Under the pieces are notes generated by a model. It saw only the letters and a list, made by a program, of their open reading frames with translations. It did not search any database and was not told where the DNA came from. A stretch of 64,000 bases of DNA from Vallitalea sp. (GTDB lineage: Bacteria > Bacillota > Clostridia > Lachnospirales > Vallitaleaceae): assembly GCA_025210515.1 (NCBI GenBank), contig JAOARM010000010.1:1-64000 (forward strand), in the 5' to 3' direction. Made by a program: the position numbers and the translations under genes. Shown in pieces: positions 1-11,042 of the stretch. The stretch's first letter is position 1. Each line of letters starts with the position of its first letter.

Positions 1-164
1 ATGAATTCAAAATTGTTTATGGAGGTAGTGTTACACCAGAAAATGCAGAGCAGTTAATGAATGAACCACATATTGATGGTGTATTTGTTGGTAGATCAAG
101 TCTTAATATCGAATCATATGAGACTATTTTTAGAAAAGTTTATGAAAGTTCATGTAGAAAATAA
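1..164 (+). CDS. tpiA: Triosephosphate isomerase, C-terminal end (partial)
   Basis: The window opens inside this gene; the readable frame begins at base 3 and stops with TAA at 162-164. The roughly 53 visible residues contain the YGGSVTPEN phosphate-binding loop and the DGVFVGRSSL segment typical of the end of triosephosphate isomerase, which interconverts dihydroxyacetone phosphate and glyceraldehyde 3-phosphate. The catalytic residues lie outside the window. It is followed after 45 bp by a class II aldolase on the same strand, so this copy may belong to a sugar-catabolic operon and need not be the glycolytic housekeeping copy. That placement is inference. Confidence 0.85.
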   Translation, partial: EFKIVYGGSVTPENAEQLMNEPHIDGVFVGRSSLNIESYETIFRKVYESSCRK

Positions 165-209
165 GATATATGTATAATTATGGAATTAGCTTAACTAGAA
201 AGGAGAAAA

Positions 210-803
210 ATGGATAGAATAATTATTGATGAATTGAAAAAGGAATTTATAGCTGCTGCTAATAGAGCATATAATAGTAAAATTCAAACAGGTACAGGTG
301 GAAATATTAGTATTAGAGTACCTGGTGAGGACATAATGTTGATTAAACCAAGTGGAATTTCTTTTACAGACTGTACTATGGATAACATTATATTGACTAC
401 TTTAGATGGACAAGTTATTGAAGGAGATGGAAAACCTTCTAGAGAAGCTTATTTGCATAGGGAAATATATAAACTTAATGATGAAATCAATTCAATAGTA
501 CATTGCCATGCGCCTTGGTCCATTGCTTGGTCTTTACGTGAAAAAGTGCTAGATACTATAACACAGCATGCAAAGCTCAAGCTCGTTAACCAGATACCTG
601 TTATTGACATTATAAAACCTGTTATTACAGAAGAAGAAATCCATAAGATACTATGTCATTATACTAATAACACAATATTAAAAGCATTTTTACTTAAAGG
701 ACATGGAATTGTTGCTGTTGGTAGTAAGGTACGTGATACAGAATATCTTGCAGAACTGATTGAAGAAACAGCTCAAATATCCTGTATAGATAGAAGTATG
801 TAA
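210..803 (+). CDS. Class II aldolase/adducin family protein
   Basis: This 197-residue protein has the hallmarks of zinc-dependent class II sugar-phosphate aldolases/epimerases: GNISIR near residue 31, PSG near 47, a His-x-His pair at H98/H100, a third likely metal ligand H165 in KGHG, and E79 where fuculose-phosphate aldolase has its catalytic acid. The start is supported by AAGGAG a few bases upstream. The family cleaves phosphorylated ketoses to dihydroxyacetone phosphate plus an aldehyde, which fits the neighbouring triosephosphate isomerase. The true substrate (fuculose 1-phosphate, ribulose 1-phosphate or another) cannot be read from sequence. It is distinct from the araD epimerase at 7428. 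Confidence 0.8.
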   Translation: MDRIIIDELKKEFIAAANRAYNSKIQTGTGGNISIRVPGEDIMLIKPSGISFTDCTMDNIILTTLDGQVIEGDGKPSREAYLHREIYKLNDEINSIVHCHAPWSIAWSLREKVLDTITQHAKLKLVNQIPVIDIIKPVITEEEIHKILCHYTNNTILKAFLLKGHGIVAVGSKVRDTEYLAELIEETAQISCIDRSM

Positions 804-870
804 GGGATATTTTTATTGTTATTTCATAGTTTCTATATTAAAATATAAATATCTAATTAGGAGATTTGTT

Positions 871-2610
871 ATGAAGATATTTAGTTTATTAAGAGTTAAA
901 CTTTCATTATTTCATCTGATTGTTACTGTGACAACGATAACATTAATCGTGGTTCTTATTTCGTATGTTTATAAGGAAAAGAATAGACAGGAATTTGAAG
1001 GTTTAACTATGACAACTCTTAATTCTTTCGCAATTAATATTGAAACTTATTTAGATGACCTTGAAAGGTTAACAATAAGTCCTTATCTTGATGATGACAT
1101 TGTACATGCTCTAAATCTAAAGGCAGATGATCTTTATGACTTTGCAGATGATTATACCAAGCTTTTAGCTGATCGGTCCCTTGAAGATCTTCTTCCTAAT
1201 TATTTAACAAATACGAGGAAAGATATAAGTGGGACAATTCTGGTTGCAATGGATGATAGTTACTATTTAACGCCTAATTATTCGACTAGTGTTAAAAGCC
1301 AATATCCTTTTAAAAAACAAAGTTGGTATCAGAAATCATTTGAAGCAGATGGCAATGCTGTATTTATTAGTCCCCACTATCAAGAATATTTGAATAATAA
1401 TAATTCTAGTAAAGTTTTTTCCGTGTCTAGATTGATTAAAGATCCTACTTCGCACAAGCCATTAGCTATTATAATGGCTAATGCTAATTTTTCTATATTT
1501 GAAAAAATATTTAAAGATGTTGATTTAGGTGTTTATGCTATTAATTTAATTATGGATGGAGATAATAATATTATTTATTCAAGCAAAATAATTGATAGCA
1601 AAGTGGAAGATGAATTAAAGGATATTAGTGGTGACATTATTGTAGGTGAAAAAGACTCTTATTCTGTCATTACCAAATCAATAGGAAAAGCAAACTGGAA
1701 AATTGTTACATTGTTATCCAATAAAGAAATGCAAGATAAAATTAATTGGATGTATAGAATTGGGATTTTATTAGTTCTTGGTGGTCTGATTATTACATAT
1801 ATCTTTTTTGATATGTTAGTTTTTACAATAGTAAAACCTTTCAAAAAGATAATAGAAGTTATGGCAGATGTCCAAAAAGGTGATTTATCTTCTAGAGTTA
1901 ATTTGAATAAAAATGATGAGATTGGACAGTTAGGTCAGGCTCTTGATGAAATGATTGAAAATCTGGATTCGCTGATACAAAGCGAATATTTAGCTAAACT
2001 GAATCAGCGTAATGCTGAATATTATGCTCTTCAAGCTCAAATGCATCCACATTTTCTATACAATACATTAAATGGTTTTATTGCTCTTAACAGAATGGGA
2101 GAACGTCAAAATTTAGAACAAGCAATATTATCACTAACAGGAATGTTAAGATATACATTAGATGAAAAAAATTGGGCAACACTAGAAGAAGAGTTTTTAT
2201 TTCTTGAAAAGTATTGTAATCTTCAACAACTAAGACTTCAAGAAAAATTACAACTTTATTTTTATCTAGACGATAGATTAAAAATGGTACATGTTCCCAA
2301 ATTATTATTACAGCCCATTGTTGAGAATGCTATATTACATGGAATTGCACCAGCTGATAAAATATGTGAATTAGAAATTACTTGTGAACTAATTATTGAT
2401 GAAGAAAAGCAAATCATATTAATTCATGTTTCAGACAGTGGTATTGGTTTTGATAGTGAAAAATTCACAGAATATGGAATTGGAACTAAAAATACGGAAG
2501 AACGTTTAGGATTGTTTTTCCCAAATGGAAAAATGATTATAGAAAGTATTGAAAATGAAGGAACTGATATTAGTATGATAATTCCGATAGAGGAAGTGGA
2601 AGGTTTATGA
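871..2610 (+). CDS. Sensor histidine kinase, YesM/LytS type
   Basis: A 579-residue membrane kinase. It has a transmembrane helix near residues 13-33, a large extracellular segment consistent with a dCache sensor (about 40-290), a second helix near 296-320, a HAMP segment, then the His_kinase domain with the HPHFLYNTLN box (phospho-acceptor H394 expected) and a HATPase domain with the N box around P482-N486 and D522 in the DSGIGF box. It overlaps the next gene by the ATGA junction, so kinase and regulator form one cognate pair. Such pairs usually sense extracellular sugars or oligosaccharides and control neighbouring carbohydrate genes. Placed directly before araA, it probably controls arabinose or arabinan use; the ligand is inference. 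Confidence 0.93.
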   Translation: MKIFSLLRVKLSLFHLIVTVTTITLIVVLISYVYKEKNRQEFEGLTMTTLNSFAINIETYLDDLERLTISPYLDDDIVHALNLKADDLYDFADDYTKLLADRSLEDLLPNYLTNTRKDISGTILVAMDDSYYLTPNYSTSVKSQYPFKKQSWYQKSFEADGNAVFISPHYQEYLNNNNSSKVFSVSRLIKDPTSHKPLAIIMANANFSIFEKIFKDVDLGVYAINLIMDGDNNIIYSSKIIDSKVEDELKDISGDIIVGEKDSYSVITKSIGKANWKIVTLLSNKEMQDKINWMYRIGILLVLGGLIITYIFFDMLVFTIVKPFKKIIEVMADVQKGDLSSRVNLNKNDEIGQLGQALDEMIENLDSLIQSEYLAKLNQRNAEYYALQAQMHPHFLYNTLNGFIALNRMGERQNLEQAILSLTGMLRYTLDEKNWATLEEEFLFLEKYCNLQQLRLQEKLQLYFYLDDRLKMVHVPKLLLQPIVENAILHGIAPADKICELEITCELIIDEEKQIILIHVSDSGIGFDSEKFTEYGIGTKNTEERLGLFFPNGKMIIESIENEGTDISMIIPIEEVEGL

Positions 2611-4112
2611 TTATTATTGCAGATGACGAAAAACTATCACGAATCACACTTATTAGTATGTTGGAAGAGTTGAATTACAACAAATATGATATTCACGAAG
2701 CATCTAATGGTGAAGAATTAGTTGAGATGGTCAAAGAGCTAGCGCCTAGGATTGTTTTTGTTGATATTCAGATGCCAAAACTTAATGGTTTAGAGAGTAT
2801 TAAGCAAGCTAAAGCATATGCGCCAAATACAAAATGGATAATTCTATCAGGATATTCTGAATTTAGTTATGCTCAAGAAGCAGTTCATCTTGGTGTATCA
2901 GATTATTTATTAAAGCCTGTATCACTTATTGAATTAGAAAATGTTTTAAAGAACACCATCGGGCAGTATGAAGATAATTTACATGTTTTAAATATGAATT
3001 ATACTAACTTAATAACTAAACTATTTAATAGAGATAGTGATAAGATTAAGATGGAATTGTTTAACCGATATATTAGTAGCTATTTCATTGGGTATGTAGT
3101 TCTAGTAAATGGAAATAGATCTAATTTTAATAAAGTTTTTTATAAACATATGGATTTAGCTGTGAATGAAATAATTGGAATGAATAATAATATGGCTATT
3201 ATCAATCTTCACAATTCCCGTATTGCTATGATATGTAAATATTCTAAAATTGAAGAAAAACATCAGATTGAAGAGTTACTAGAAGAAAAAATTAATATTA
3301 TAGCAAAAGAGATTATGGATGAAGCCAGTGATGTAAGTTTTAGCGTTATTGATCTTACGCCAGATTCCTCTCTGGAAGAGTTAAAAGAACAAGTCAATTC
3401 AGTAGTTAAGTATGGACATTTATCGGTGATAACTAATATGTTTGGAATTATAAACATTAACTATTTTAATAAGCTAGCCAATAATGATGCACTAAATAAA
3501 CTCGGAAAATATTTAGGAGAGCTTGCTGATTGCTATAATCGTAGCATGTATTTGGATTATAACAATATTGTTGATGAATTAGAAAAACTATTAGCTAGTA
3601 ACGATATAGATCGGAAAATAATTTATAATGGTATGGGTTATCTAACTAAAGTGATGGATTTTGATGAAGAGTTATTTGAGAAATATCATAAGGTTAGTGC
3701 GAATAATAATACTGGTATAATAAAAGAATTAAGAGAAATTGGAGAGAAAATACTTACTAAAAAAAGTTCAAAAAGCGAAAAAAGAGGAACTATTGATCAG
3801 ATTAAACATTATATTAAGCAAAATTATATGTTGGATATTGGAGTTAAGGAGATCGCTAATTATTTTAATATCACTCCAAATTATCTATGTTCACTTTTTC
3901 ATGAAAAAACAGGTACAACATTACTGAAATATTTAACAAAAACAAGAATGTCTAAAGCAAAAGAAACATTGTCTTTAGATAATTCTATTAAAATTCAAGT
4001 TGTGGCAGAACAGGTGGGCTATTATAGCACAAGTCATTTTAATAAAGTATTTAAGAAGCACTATGGCTATTCGCCAGCTGCTTATAGAGATATGAAAGCA
4101 GAAAAAAAATAA
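2607..4112 (+). CDS. AraC-type response regulator, YesN type
   Basis: A 501-residue regulator with an N-terminal receiver domain (acidic pocket D6/D7, phospho-acceptor D53 in FVDIQMPK, K102-type switch lysine in LLKPVS) and a C-terminal AraC/XylS double helix-turn-helix of about 100 residues ending in the YSPAAYRD motif. The middle, about 130-390, is a divergent linker usual in YesN-like proteins. The start codon overlaps the stop of the kinase by four bases, indicating translational coupling. The ara genes follow 46 bp downstream on the same strand with no terminator between, so it may activate its own operon. Its DNA site cannot be named from sequence. Confidence 0.93.
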   Translation: MIIIADDEKLSRITLISMLEELNYNKYDIHEASNGEELVEMVKELAPRIVFVDIQMPKLNGLESIKQAKAYAPNTKWIILSGYSEFSYAQEAVHLGVSDYLLKPVSLIELENVLKNTIGQYEDNLHVLNMNYTNLITKLFNRDSDKIKMELFNRYISSYFIGYVVLVNGNRSNFNKVFYKHMDLAVNEIIGMNNNMAIINLHNSRIAMICKYSKIEEKHQIEELLEEKINIIAKEIMDEASDVSFSVIDLTPDSSLEELKEQVNSVVKYGHLSVITNMFGIININYFNKLANNDALNKLGKYLGELADCYNRSMYLDYNNIVDELEKLLASNDIDRKIIYNGMGYLTKVMDFDEELFEKYHKVSANNNTGIIKELREIGEKILTKKSSKSEKRGTIDQIKHYIKQNYMLDIGVKEIANYFNITPNYLCSLFHEKTGTTLLKYLTKTRMSKAKETLSLDNSIKIQVVAEQVGYYSTSHFNKVFKKHYGYSPAAYRDMKAEKK

Positions 4113-4158
4113 GTTTTTAGAACTAATTAAAATATATATTAATATCATAAGGAGGCAT

Positions 4159-5655
4159 ATGATGAAACTAAGTAAAAATTATGTGTTTTGGTTTGTAACA
4201 GGAAGTCAGCATTTATATGGACCTAAAACTTTGGAAGAGGTAAAAAAAGATTCACAAGGAATTGTAGAAGGACTTAATGAAAAGGGAGCCCTAGATTACA
4301 AAGTTGAGTTTAAGGCGCTACTAACTACATCTGAAGAAATCACGTCACTTATGAAAGAAGCTAACAATGATCCTAATTGTGCAGGTATTATTGGTTGGAT
4401 GCATACTTTTTCTCCAGCAAAAATGTGGATTAAAGGATTAAGTATACTAAGCAAACCTTTTGTTCATCTTCATACTCAATTTAACCGTGATATTCCTTGG
4501 AGCGAAATTGATATGGACTTTATGAATCTTAATCAATCTGCTCATGGTGGAAGAGAATTCGGATTTATTAACACTAGACTAAGACAACCACGTAAAGTTA
4601 TTGTTGGTTATTGGGAAGCAGCAGCAGTTAGTGAACAACTTAATAACTTCATGAATGTTTGTGTAGCTATTGCTGAATCAAAATGCCTAAAAGTTGCTCG
4701 ATTTGGTGATAATATGCGTTATGTTGCAGTAACTGAAGGAGATAAAGTAGAAGCTGAGATTAAATTTGGATGGGAAATCAATGGTTATGCTGTTGGTGAT
4801 TTAGCTCAATATGTTAATGCAGTAACTGATGAAGAAGTGGATGCTTTATATGAAGAGTATAAAAAGAGTTACAATATAGTAGATGAATCTCAAGATAATG
4901 TAAAATCTATTAAATATCAAGCTAAAATAGAAATTGGTATGGAAAGATTTTTAGTAGAAGGTGGTTTTGGAGCGTTTACTACAACTTTTGAAGATCTTCA
5001 TGGATTAGAACAATTACCTGGTCTTGCAGTACAGAGATTAATGGAAAAAGGATATGGATTTGCTGGTGAAGGTGACTGGAAAACAGCTGCATTGGTACGA
5101 TTAACTAAGATTATGGGAAATAATACAGGGCTTGGAACTTCTTTTATGGAAGATTACACTTATCATATGGATCCATCTAATCCAATGGTTTTAGGAGCGC
5201 ATATGCTAGAAATTTGTCCAACAATTGCTGATGGAGTTGTGGATATTAAAGTAAATCCTCTAGGTATAGGTGGAAAAGCTGCTCCTGCAAGATTCACTTT
5301 TGAATGTAAAACAGGGAAAGCTCTTAATGCATCTTTAGTTGATTTGGGTGGAAGAATGCGATTAATCATTAATGAAGTAGATGCTGTAAAAGCACCAAAT
5401 GAGATGCCAAAGCTACCAGTGGCACAAGCTATGTGGGTACCACAGCCATCTCTTGAAGAAGGAGCAAAAGCATGGATATTAGCTGGAGGAGCACATCACA
5501 CAGTATATTCAATGGATGTTAATACAGAGCAATTAATAGATTTTGCAGAATTTATGGATATTGAAACTGTTATAATTAATAATAATACAAATTTGAGTAC
5601 TTTTAGACAAGAACTAAAACTACAAGATTTAGTTTGGAATCTAAAATCTAGATAA
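4159..5655 (+). CDS. araA: L-arabinose isomerase
   Basis: A 498-residue enzyme, the usual length for bacterial AraA, which converts L-arabinose to L-ribulose. The family's GSQHLYG motif is at the N-terminus, and the expected metal ligands are present: E304 in GEGDW, E331 in SFMEDYTY, H348 in GAHMLE and H447 in GGAHHT. A strong AAGGAGG lies just before tandem ATG codons; the first is used here, the second would shorten the protein by one residue. It heads a compact araA-araB-araD set. Confidence 0.97.
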   Translation: MMKLSKNYVFWFVTGSQHLYGPKTLEEVKKDSQGIVEGLNEKGALDYKVEFKALLTTSEEITSLMKEANNDPNCAGIIGWMHTFSPAKMWIKGLSILSKPFVHLHTQFNRDIPWSEIDMDFMNLNQSAHGGREFGFINTRLRQPRKVIVGYWEAAAVSEQLNNFMNVCVAIAESKCLKVARFGDNMRYVAVTEGDKVEAEIKFGWEINGYAVGDLAQYVNAVTDEEVDALYEEYKKSYNIVDESQDNVKSIKYQAKIEIGMERFLVEGGFGAFTTTFEDLHGLEQLPGLAVQRLMEKGYGFAGEGDWKTAALVRLTKIMGNNTGLGTSFMEDYTYHMDPSNPMVLGAHMLEICPTIADGVVDIKVNPLGIGGKAAPARFTFECKTGKALNASLVDLGGRMRLIINEVDAVKAPNEMPKLPVAQAMWVPQPSLEEGAKAWILAGGAHHTVYSMDVNTEQLIDFAEFMDIETVIINNNTNLSTFRQELKLQDLVWNLKSR

Positions 5656-5747
5656 TTATTGATTTCAATCTAATAATTTACAATTTCTATTTAGTTGTAT
5701 AAAATGTTATTATGAATTAAATGTGTTTTAGAAGGAGGAAAATAGAA

Positions 5748-7415
5748 ATGGGTAAATATACTATAGGTATAGATTATGGAACACAATCAGGACGTGCGGT
5801 GATAATTGATGTTAGTAATGGTAACGAGGTTGCATCACATGTGACTCCTTATAGAGATCATGTTATTGATGAGAAATTACCTCACAAAGATATAAAATTA
5901 GAACAAGATTGGGCGTTACAAAATCCAGATGATTATGTGGATGTACTTGTTTCTAGTGTTCCAAAAGCAATGGAGATAGCTGGAATTAATAAAGATGATG
6001 TAATAGGTATAGGTGTGGACTTTACATCTTGTACTATGATGCCTGTTAATAAGGATGGAAAAGTTCTGTGTCAACTTGATGAATACCGAGATAATCCTCA
6101 TGCATGGACAAAATTATGGAAGCATCATGCTGCTCAAGATGAAGCTGATAAATTAAATGCTATTGCAAGAGAACGTGGAGAAACTTTTCTTGCAAGATAT
6201 GGGAATAAGATTTCATCAGAATGGTTAATTCCTAAGATTTGGCAGATAGTTGATGAAGCTCCTGAAATCTATGATGCTGCATATAGCTTTATGGAAGCAA
6301 CTGATTGGATCACTATGCAGATGACAGGAAATATGGTTCGTAATAGCTGTACAGCTGGTTATAAAGCTATTTGGCACAAACAAGAAGGATTTCCAGAGCC
6401 TGAATTTTTCAAAAGTCTACATCCAAAATTAGAGAATCTTGTTGAAGAGAAGTTTATTGGAGATATTCTTCCAATTGGATCAAAAGCTGGTGAATTACAA
6501 CAAAAATTAGCAGAGCAAATGGGGTTGAATGCTGGTATTTCAGTATGTGTTGGTAATGTAGATGCTCACGTAGCAGCACCTGCGGTTGATGTAACACAAC
6601 CAGGTAAAATGCTAATGATTATGGGAACAAGTGCTTGTGATATATTGCTTGGCTCCGAAGAAAAGTTAGTTAATGGTATGTGTGGTGTTGTTGAAGACGG
6701 TGCTATACCTGGGTACTTTGCATATGAAGCGGGACAATCTGCTGTTGGAGATATTTTCGAATGGTTTACAACTTACTGTATTCCAGAAAAATATCAAGTA
6801 GAAGCAAGAGAACAAGGAAAAAATATACACGTATATCTTGAAGAAAAAGCTAGAGAACTTAGACCAGGTGAAAGTGGTATTATCGCTCTTGATTGGTGGA
6901 ATGGAAATAGGTCAGTACTTGTTGATACAAATCTTACTGGTGTCTTCCTTGGTATGACACTATTAACAAAACCAGAAGAATTATATAGAGCTTTAATTGA
7001 AGCAACAGCTTTTGGAAAAAGAAAAATAATTGATACTTTTGAGCAGTCCGGAGTGCCAGTTAATGAATTATATGCTTGTGGTGGTCTTCCAGAGAAAAAT
7101 AAAATGTTAATGCAAATCTTTGCAGATATTACTAATAAACCTATTAGAATTTCAGCTTCTGCTCAAACTCCAGCTCTTGGAGCTGCTATGTTTGCGTCAG
7201 TTGCGGCAGGAGCAGAAGTTGGTGGATATGATAATATCGTAGATGCAGCAAAGAATATGGCAAAGCTAAAAGAAGAGGTTTTCAAGCCAATTCCTGAAAA
7301 CGTAGAAATATATGAGAAATTATATCAAGAATATGAACTATTACATGACTACTTTGGTCGTGGAGCTAATGATGTTATGAAGCGATTAAAGAAAATAAAA
7401 TCAGAAGTTAAATAG
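5748..7415 (+). CDS. araB: Ribulokinase
   Basis: L-ribulokinase of the FGGY family, 555 residues, phosphorylating L-ribulose to L-ribulose 5-phosphate. The N-terminal [11 protein letters not shown] segment is the phosphate-binding loop typical of AraB, and the second nucleotide-binding half contains ACGGLPEKN near residue 444. The reading frame is open from 5721, but GAAGGAGG at about 5731-5738 places the real start at 5748, giving the canonical [11 protein letters not shown] beginning. It sits between araA and araD, 12 bp ahead of the latter. Confidence 0.96.
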   Translation: MGKYTIGIDYGTQSGRAVIIDVSNGNEVASHVTPYRDHVIDEKLPHKDIKLEQDWALQNPDDYVDVLVSSVPKAMEIAGINKDDVIGIGVDFTSCTMMPVNKDGKVLCQLDEYRDNPHAWTKLWKHHAAQDEADKLNAIARERGETFLARYGNKISSEWLIPKIWQIVDEAPEIYDAAYSFMEATDWITMQMTGNMVRNSCTAGYKAIWHKQEGFPEPEFFKSLHPKLENLVEEKFIGDILPIGSKAGELQQKLAEQMGLNAGISVCVGNVDAHVAAPAVDVTQPGKMLMIMGTSACDILLGSEEKLVNGMCGVVEDGAIPGYFAYEAGQSAVGDIFEWFTTYCIPEKYQVEAREQGKNIHVYLEEKARELRPGESGIIALDWWNGNRSVLVDTNLTGVFLGMTLLTKPEELYRALIEATAFGKRKIIDTFEQSGVPVNELYACGGLPEKNKMLMQIFADITNKPIRISASAQTPALGAAMFASVAAGAEVGGYDNIVDAAKNMAKLKEEVFKPIPENVEIYEKLYQEYELLHDYFGRGANDVMKRLKKIKSEVK

Positions 7416-7427
7416 GAAGGAGAAAAT

Positions 7428-8126
7428 ATGCTAGAAAAGTTAAAAGAACAGGTATTTAAAGCGAATATGGAACTTCCTAAAAAAGGGTTAGTTACCTATA
7501 CATGGGGTAATGTTAGTGGCATTGACAGAGAAAAAGGTTTAGTTGTTATAAAGCCAAGTGGTGTGGAATATGAAGAAATGACAGCTGAAGATATGGTTGT
7601 TATTGATATGGATGGTAAAGTTGTAGAAGGTAAGTACAAGCCTTCTTCAGATACGGCAACTCATTTGGAGTTATACAAAGCATCACCAAATATCGGGGGA
7701 ATTGTTCATACTCATTCAAGATGGGCTACTAGTTTTGCTCAAGCAGGTAGAAGAATACAAGCTTTTGGTACAACTCATGGGGATTATTTCTATGGGGATA
7801 TTCCTTGTACAAGACCTATGAAAAATAGTGAGATTCAAGGGGAATATGAAAAAGAAACTGGAAAAGTTATTGTTGAGACTTTTAACGAAAAAGAAATAGA
7901 TTTTTCGCAGGTTCCAGCAGTATTGGTACATGAACATGGACCATTTACTTGGGGCAAAAGCCCAGCAGATGCAGTTTATCACGCTGTTGTACTTGAAGAA
8001 GTAGCACATATGGCTTATGCAACAATTGTTCTTAAAGATATAAGTGAAAAAGAGAGCATGAAACAAGAACTTTTAGATAAGCATTTTCTTCGTAAACATG
8101 GTGCCAATGCTTATTATGGTCAATAA
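7428..8126 (+). CDS. araD: L-ribulose-5-phosphate 4-epimerase
   Basis: A 232-residue class II aldolase/epimerase family member that converts L-ribulose 5-phosphate to D-xylulose 5-phosphate, the last step before the pentose phosphate pathway. Metal ligands expected for AraD are visible: H94 and H96 in VHTHSRW and H170 in VHEHGPF. The [13 protein letters not shown] segment is also typical of true AraD. An AGGAAGGAG ribosome site precedes the ATG. No arabinose transporter is seen in this window, so uptake must be encoded elsewhere. Confidence 0.96.
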   Translation: MLEKLKEQVFKANMELPKKGLVTYTWGNVSGIDREKGLVVIKPSGVEYEEMTAEDMVVIDMDGKVVEGKYKPSSDTATHLELYKASPNIGGIVHTHSRWATSFAQAGRRIQAFGTTHGDYFYGDIPCTRPMKNSEIQGEYEKETGKVIVETFNEKEIDFSQVPAVLVHEHGPFTWGKSPADAVYHAVVLEEVAHMAYATIVLKDISEKESMKQELLDKHFLRKHGANAYYGQ

Positions 8127-8161
8127 TAAGAACTAATAATAATTTAGTATAATAATTACGA

Positions 8162-8234
8162 AAGACACTATTTAAGTATTATTAATAAATCTCCATTTAG
8201 GAGATACTATAAAAATACACATAGTGTCTTTTTT
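8162..8234 (+). terminator. Rho-independent terminator of the ara operon
   Basis: An outer stem AAGACACTAT (8162-8171) pairs with ATAGTGTCTT (8221-8230) and is followed by a T run. An inner hairpin ATCTCC/GGAGAT (8189-8205) is nested in the loop. It lies 36 bp after araD. Confidence 0.8.
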
Positions 8235-8368
8235 GTGCTGTTATATTAAAGAATAAATTTTCATTTAGCATATCAAATAGAAGTACTTTCATAATTGTAA
8301 AAGCATTTGCCTAATAATTGGAATTCACATATAGACATTAAACATTATAAGTCGCATCTTTGAGGCTT

Positions 8369-8410
8369 TGATTCGAATATTTTTGGTGTAAAAATAGAAA
8401 ATGTTCGAAT
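8369..8410. promoter_or_regulatory. Possible PurR box pair upstream of purA
   Basis: Two copies of TTCGAA(T/C)ATTTT face each other: ATTCGAATATTTT at 8371-8383 and its near-perfect inverse AAAATGTTCGAAT at 8398-8410. Central CGAA in opposed orientation, shortly before purA, resembles the inverted PurBox pair of Bacillus-type PurR. The right copy matches that consensus well and the left copy less well. The match to PurR is by analogy only. Confidence 0.4.
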
Positions 8411-8415
8411 TGCTA

Positions 8416-8444
8416 TTGATTTTTACATCTAAATCTGATAAAAT
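8416..8444 (+). promoter_or_regulatory. Predicted sigma-A promoter of purA
   Basis: TTGATT (8416-8421), a 17-bp spacer and TAAAAT (8439-8444) form a plausible promoter directly downstream of the facing CGAA boxes and about 115 bp before the purA start. Confidence 0.45.
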
Positions 8445-8502
8445 TTTATAGGATTATGTTTATAACCCATATAAAAATATAATATTTCATATAAAGTGAT
8501 AA

Positions 8503-9834
<1,332 letters not shown>

Positions 9835-9856
9835 ATTCAATTATAAGTTATATGAG

Positions 9857-9896
9857 CAAGAATGTTAAAGAGGTATATTAGCATTCTTGTTTTTTT
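9857..9896 (+). terminator. Terminator of purA
   Basis: CAAGAATG (9857-9864) pairs with CATTCTTG (9882-9889), followed immediately by a run of T. Confidence 0.8.
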
Positions 9897-10186
9897 GTAT
9901 ATTCTTATAAATTATTTTGGAATAATAATTAATAAAAATAGGTATACGTTAGTAAGAGGTAATATTAATAATGAAGAAGTTTTGAAAAGAACAAAAGAGT
10001 TGTTAAGTGAATAAGATTGAGTTAATATAGTAAGATAGATAATATAATAGAAGGTGAAAACTTAGATTAAAAAAAGTAAGTCTTCATAAATAAATTGAAT
10101 GAATTTCATAAGTGGATAATATAATTTTAATTATTGGTTATATGAAACACAGAGATTACTCAATAAATATATAGGAGGATAAGATA
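9897..10186. other. Intergenic stretch without a supported gene
   Basis: AT-rich spacer between purA and deoC. One short open frame ends at about 10014, but it has no start codon with a ribosome site and no recognisable similarity. I see no clear promoter, although deoC must be expressed from here. Confidence 0.5.
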
Positions 10187-10831
10187 TTGAACGTACAATC
10201 TATAATTGATTACACATTATTAAAACCAGAATCAAGAAGAGATGATATTAAAAAATTATGTGAGGATGCAATAAAATATAATTTTGCATCAGTTTGTGTT
10301 AATCCGACTCATGTTAAGATGGTGGCAGAGAATTTAAAAGGTACTGATGTAAAAGTATGTACAGTTGTTGGGTTTCCGCTGGGAGCTACTACAACAAATG
10401 TAAAAGTTTTTGAAACAGAAGATGCTATTAAAAATGGAGCTATGGAAATTGACATGGTACTTAATATAGGTGCAATGAAAGAAAAAAATTATGATTTAGT
10501 GGAAAGTGATATTAAAGCAGTAGTTGATAAATGCAAGGAAAATAATGCTTTGTCTAAAGTGATATTAGAAAACTGTTTGTTAGACAATGATGAAATTGTG
10601 AAAGCATGCCAAATATGTAAAAATGCAGGAGCTGATTTTGTAAAAACTTCTACAGGGTTTAATTCTGGTGGCGCAACAGTTGAAGATATTAGATTAATGA
10701 GAGAAACTGTAGGTGCTGATATGGGTGTAAAAGCATCTGGAGGAGTAAGAAGTTATGAAGAAGCTGTAGCTATTATTGAAGCTGGGGCTAGTAGAATTGG
10801 GTCATCAAGGAAATTATTACCAGAAGATTAA
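10187..10831 (+). CDS. deoC: Deoxyribose-phosphate aldolase
   Basis: A 214-residue class I aldolase that cleaves 2-deoxyribose 5-phosphate to acetaldehyde and glyceraldehyde 3-phosphate in deoxynucleoside catabolism. The Schiff-base lysine is K153 in FVKTSTGF, K182 lies in VKASGGVR, and D89 sits in EIDMVLNIG, all as expected. The start is a TTG codon chosen because AGGAGG lies about ten bases upstream and the first residues match the family. No other nucleoside-catabolism genes adjoin it. Confidence 0.95.
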   Translation: MNVQSIIDYTLLKPESRRDDIKKLCEDAIKYNFASVCVNPTHVKMVAENLKGTDVKVCTVVGFPLGATTTNVKVFETEDAIKNGAMEIDMVLNIGAMKEKNYDLVESDIKAVVDKCKENNALSKVILENCLLDNDEIVKACQICKNAGADFVKTSTGFNSGGATVEDIRLMRETVGADMGVKASGGVRSYEEAVAIIEAGASRIGSSRKLLPED

Positions 10832-10834
10832 TAT

Positions 10835-10898
10835 ATTTTCTTGTTTAATAGTGTATGACTTCTAGTTCTTTCAAATGAAGTATCTTTGTATACAGTGA
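10835..10898 (-). pseudogene. Relic of a surface-protein gene related to the 1791-residue protein
   Basis: These bases resemble positions 13250-13319 inside the large minus-strand gene, with about four in five bases matching by eye. On the minus strand the frame is kept: the relic reads ITVYKDTSFERTR where the intact gene reads VTLYKGTSYERTR, followed by related TLL residues. A stop lies shortly upstream in frame and nothing else of the gene is visible. It looks like a decayed fragment of a paralog or a partial duplication. Confidence 0.6.
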
Positions 10899-11002
10899 TA
10901 TTTAAAAAGCTTTATGGAGATTTTGATATCAAGTTATTCTGGTGATATTGAATAAAGCCGTAAAAAGAATTTATTGGAATCTAATACTTTAGGATATCAT
11001 AT

Positions 11003-11042
11003 TAAAGCCCTTGACCTATTTATTTAATAGGTAGGGGCTTTA
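11003..11042 (+). terminator. Hairpin downstream of deoC
   Basis: TAAAGCCCTTGACCTATT (11003-11020) pairs with AATAGGTAGGGGCTTTA (11026-11042) around a short loop. The stem is strong but is not followed by a clean T run, so it is a likely terminator rather than a certain one. Confidence 0.6.

Noticed and set aside
7716-8066. 116-codon open frame antisense to araD
   Set aside because: It lies wholly within araD, and its translation has no domain features.
9905-10014. Short open frame ending in a charged peptide between purA and deoC
   Set aside because: It has no start codon with a ribosome site and no recognisable similarity; AT-rich spacers give such frames by chance.
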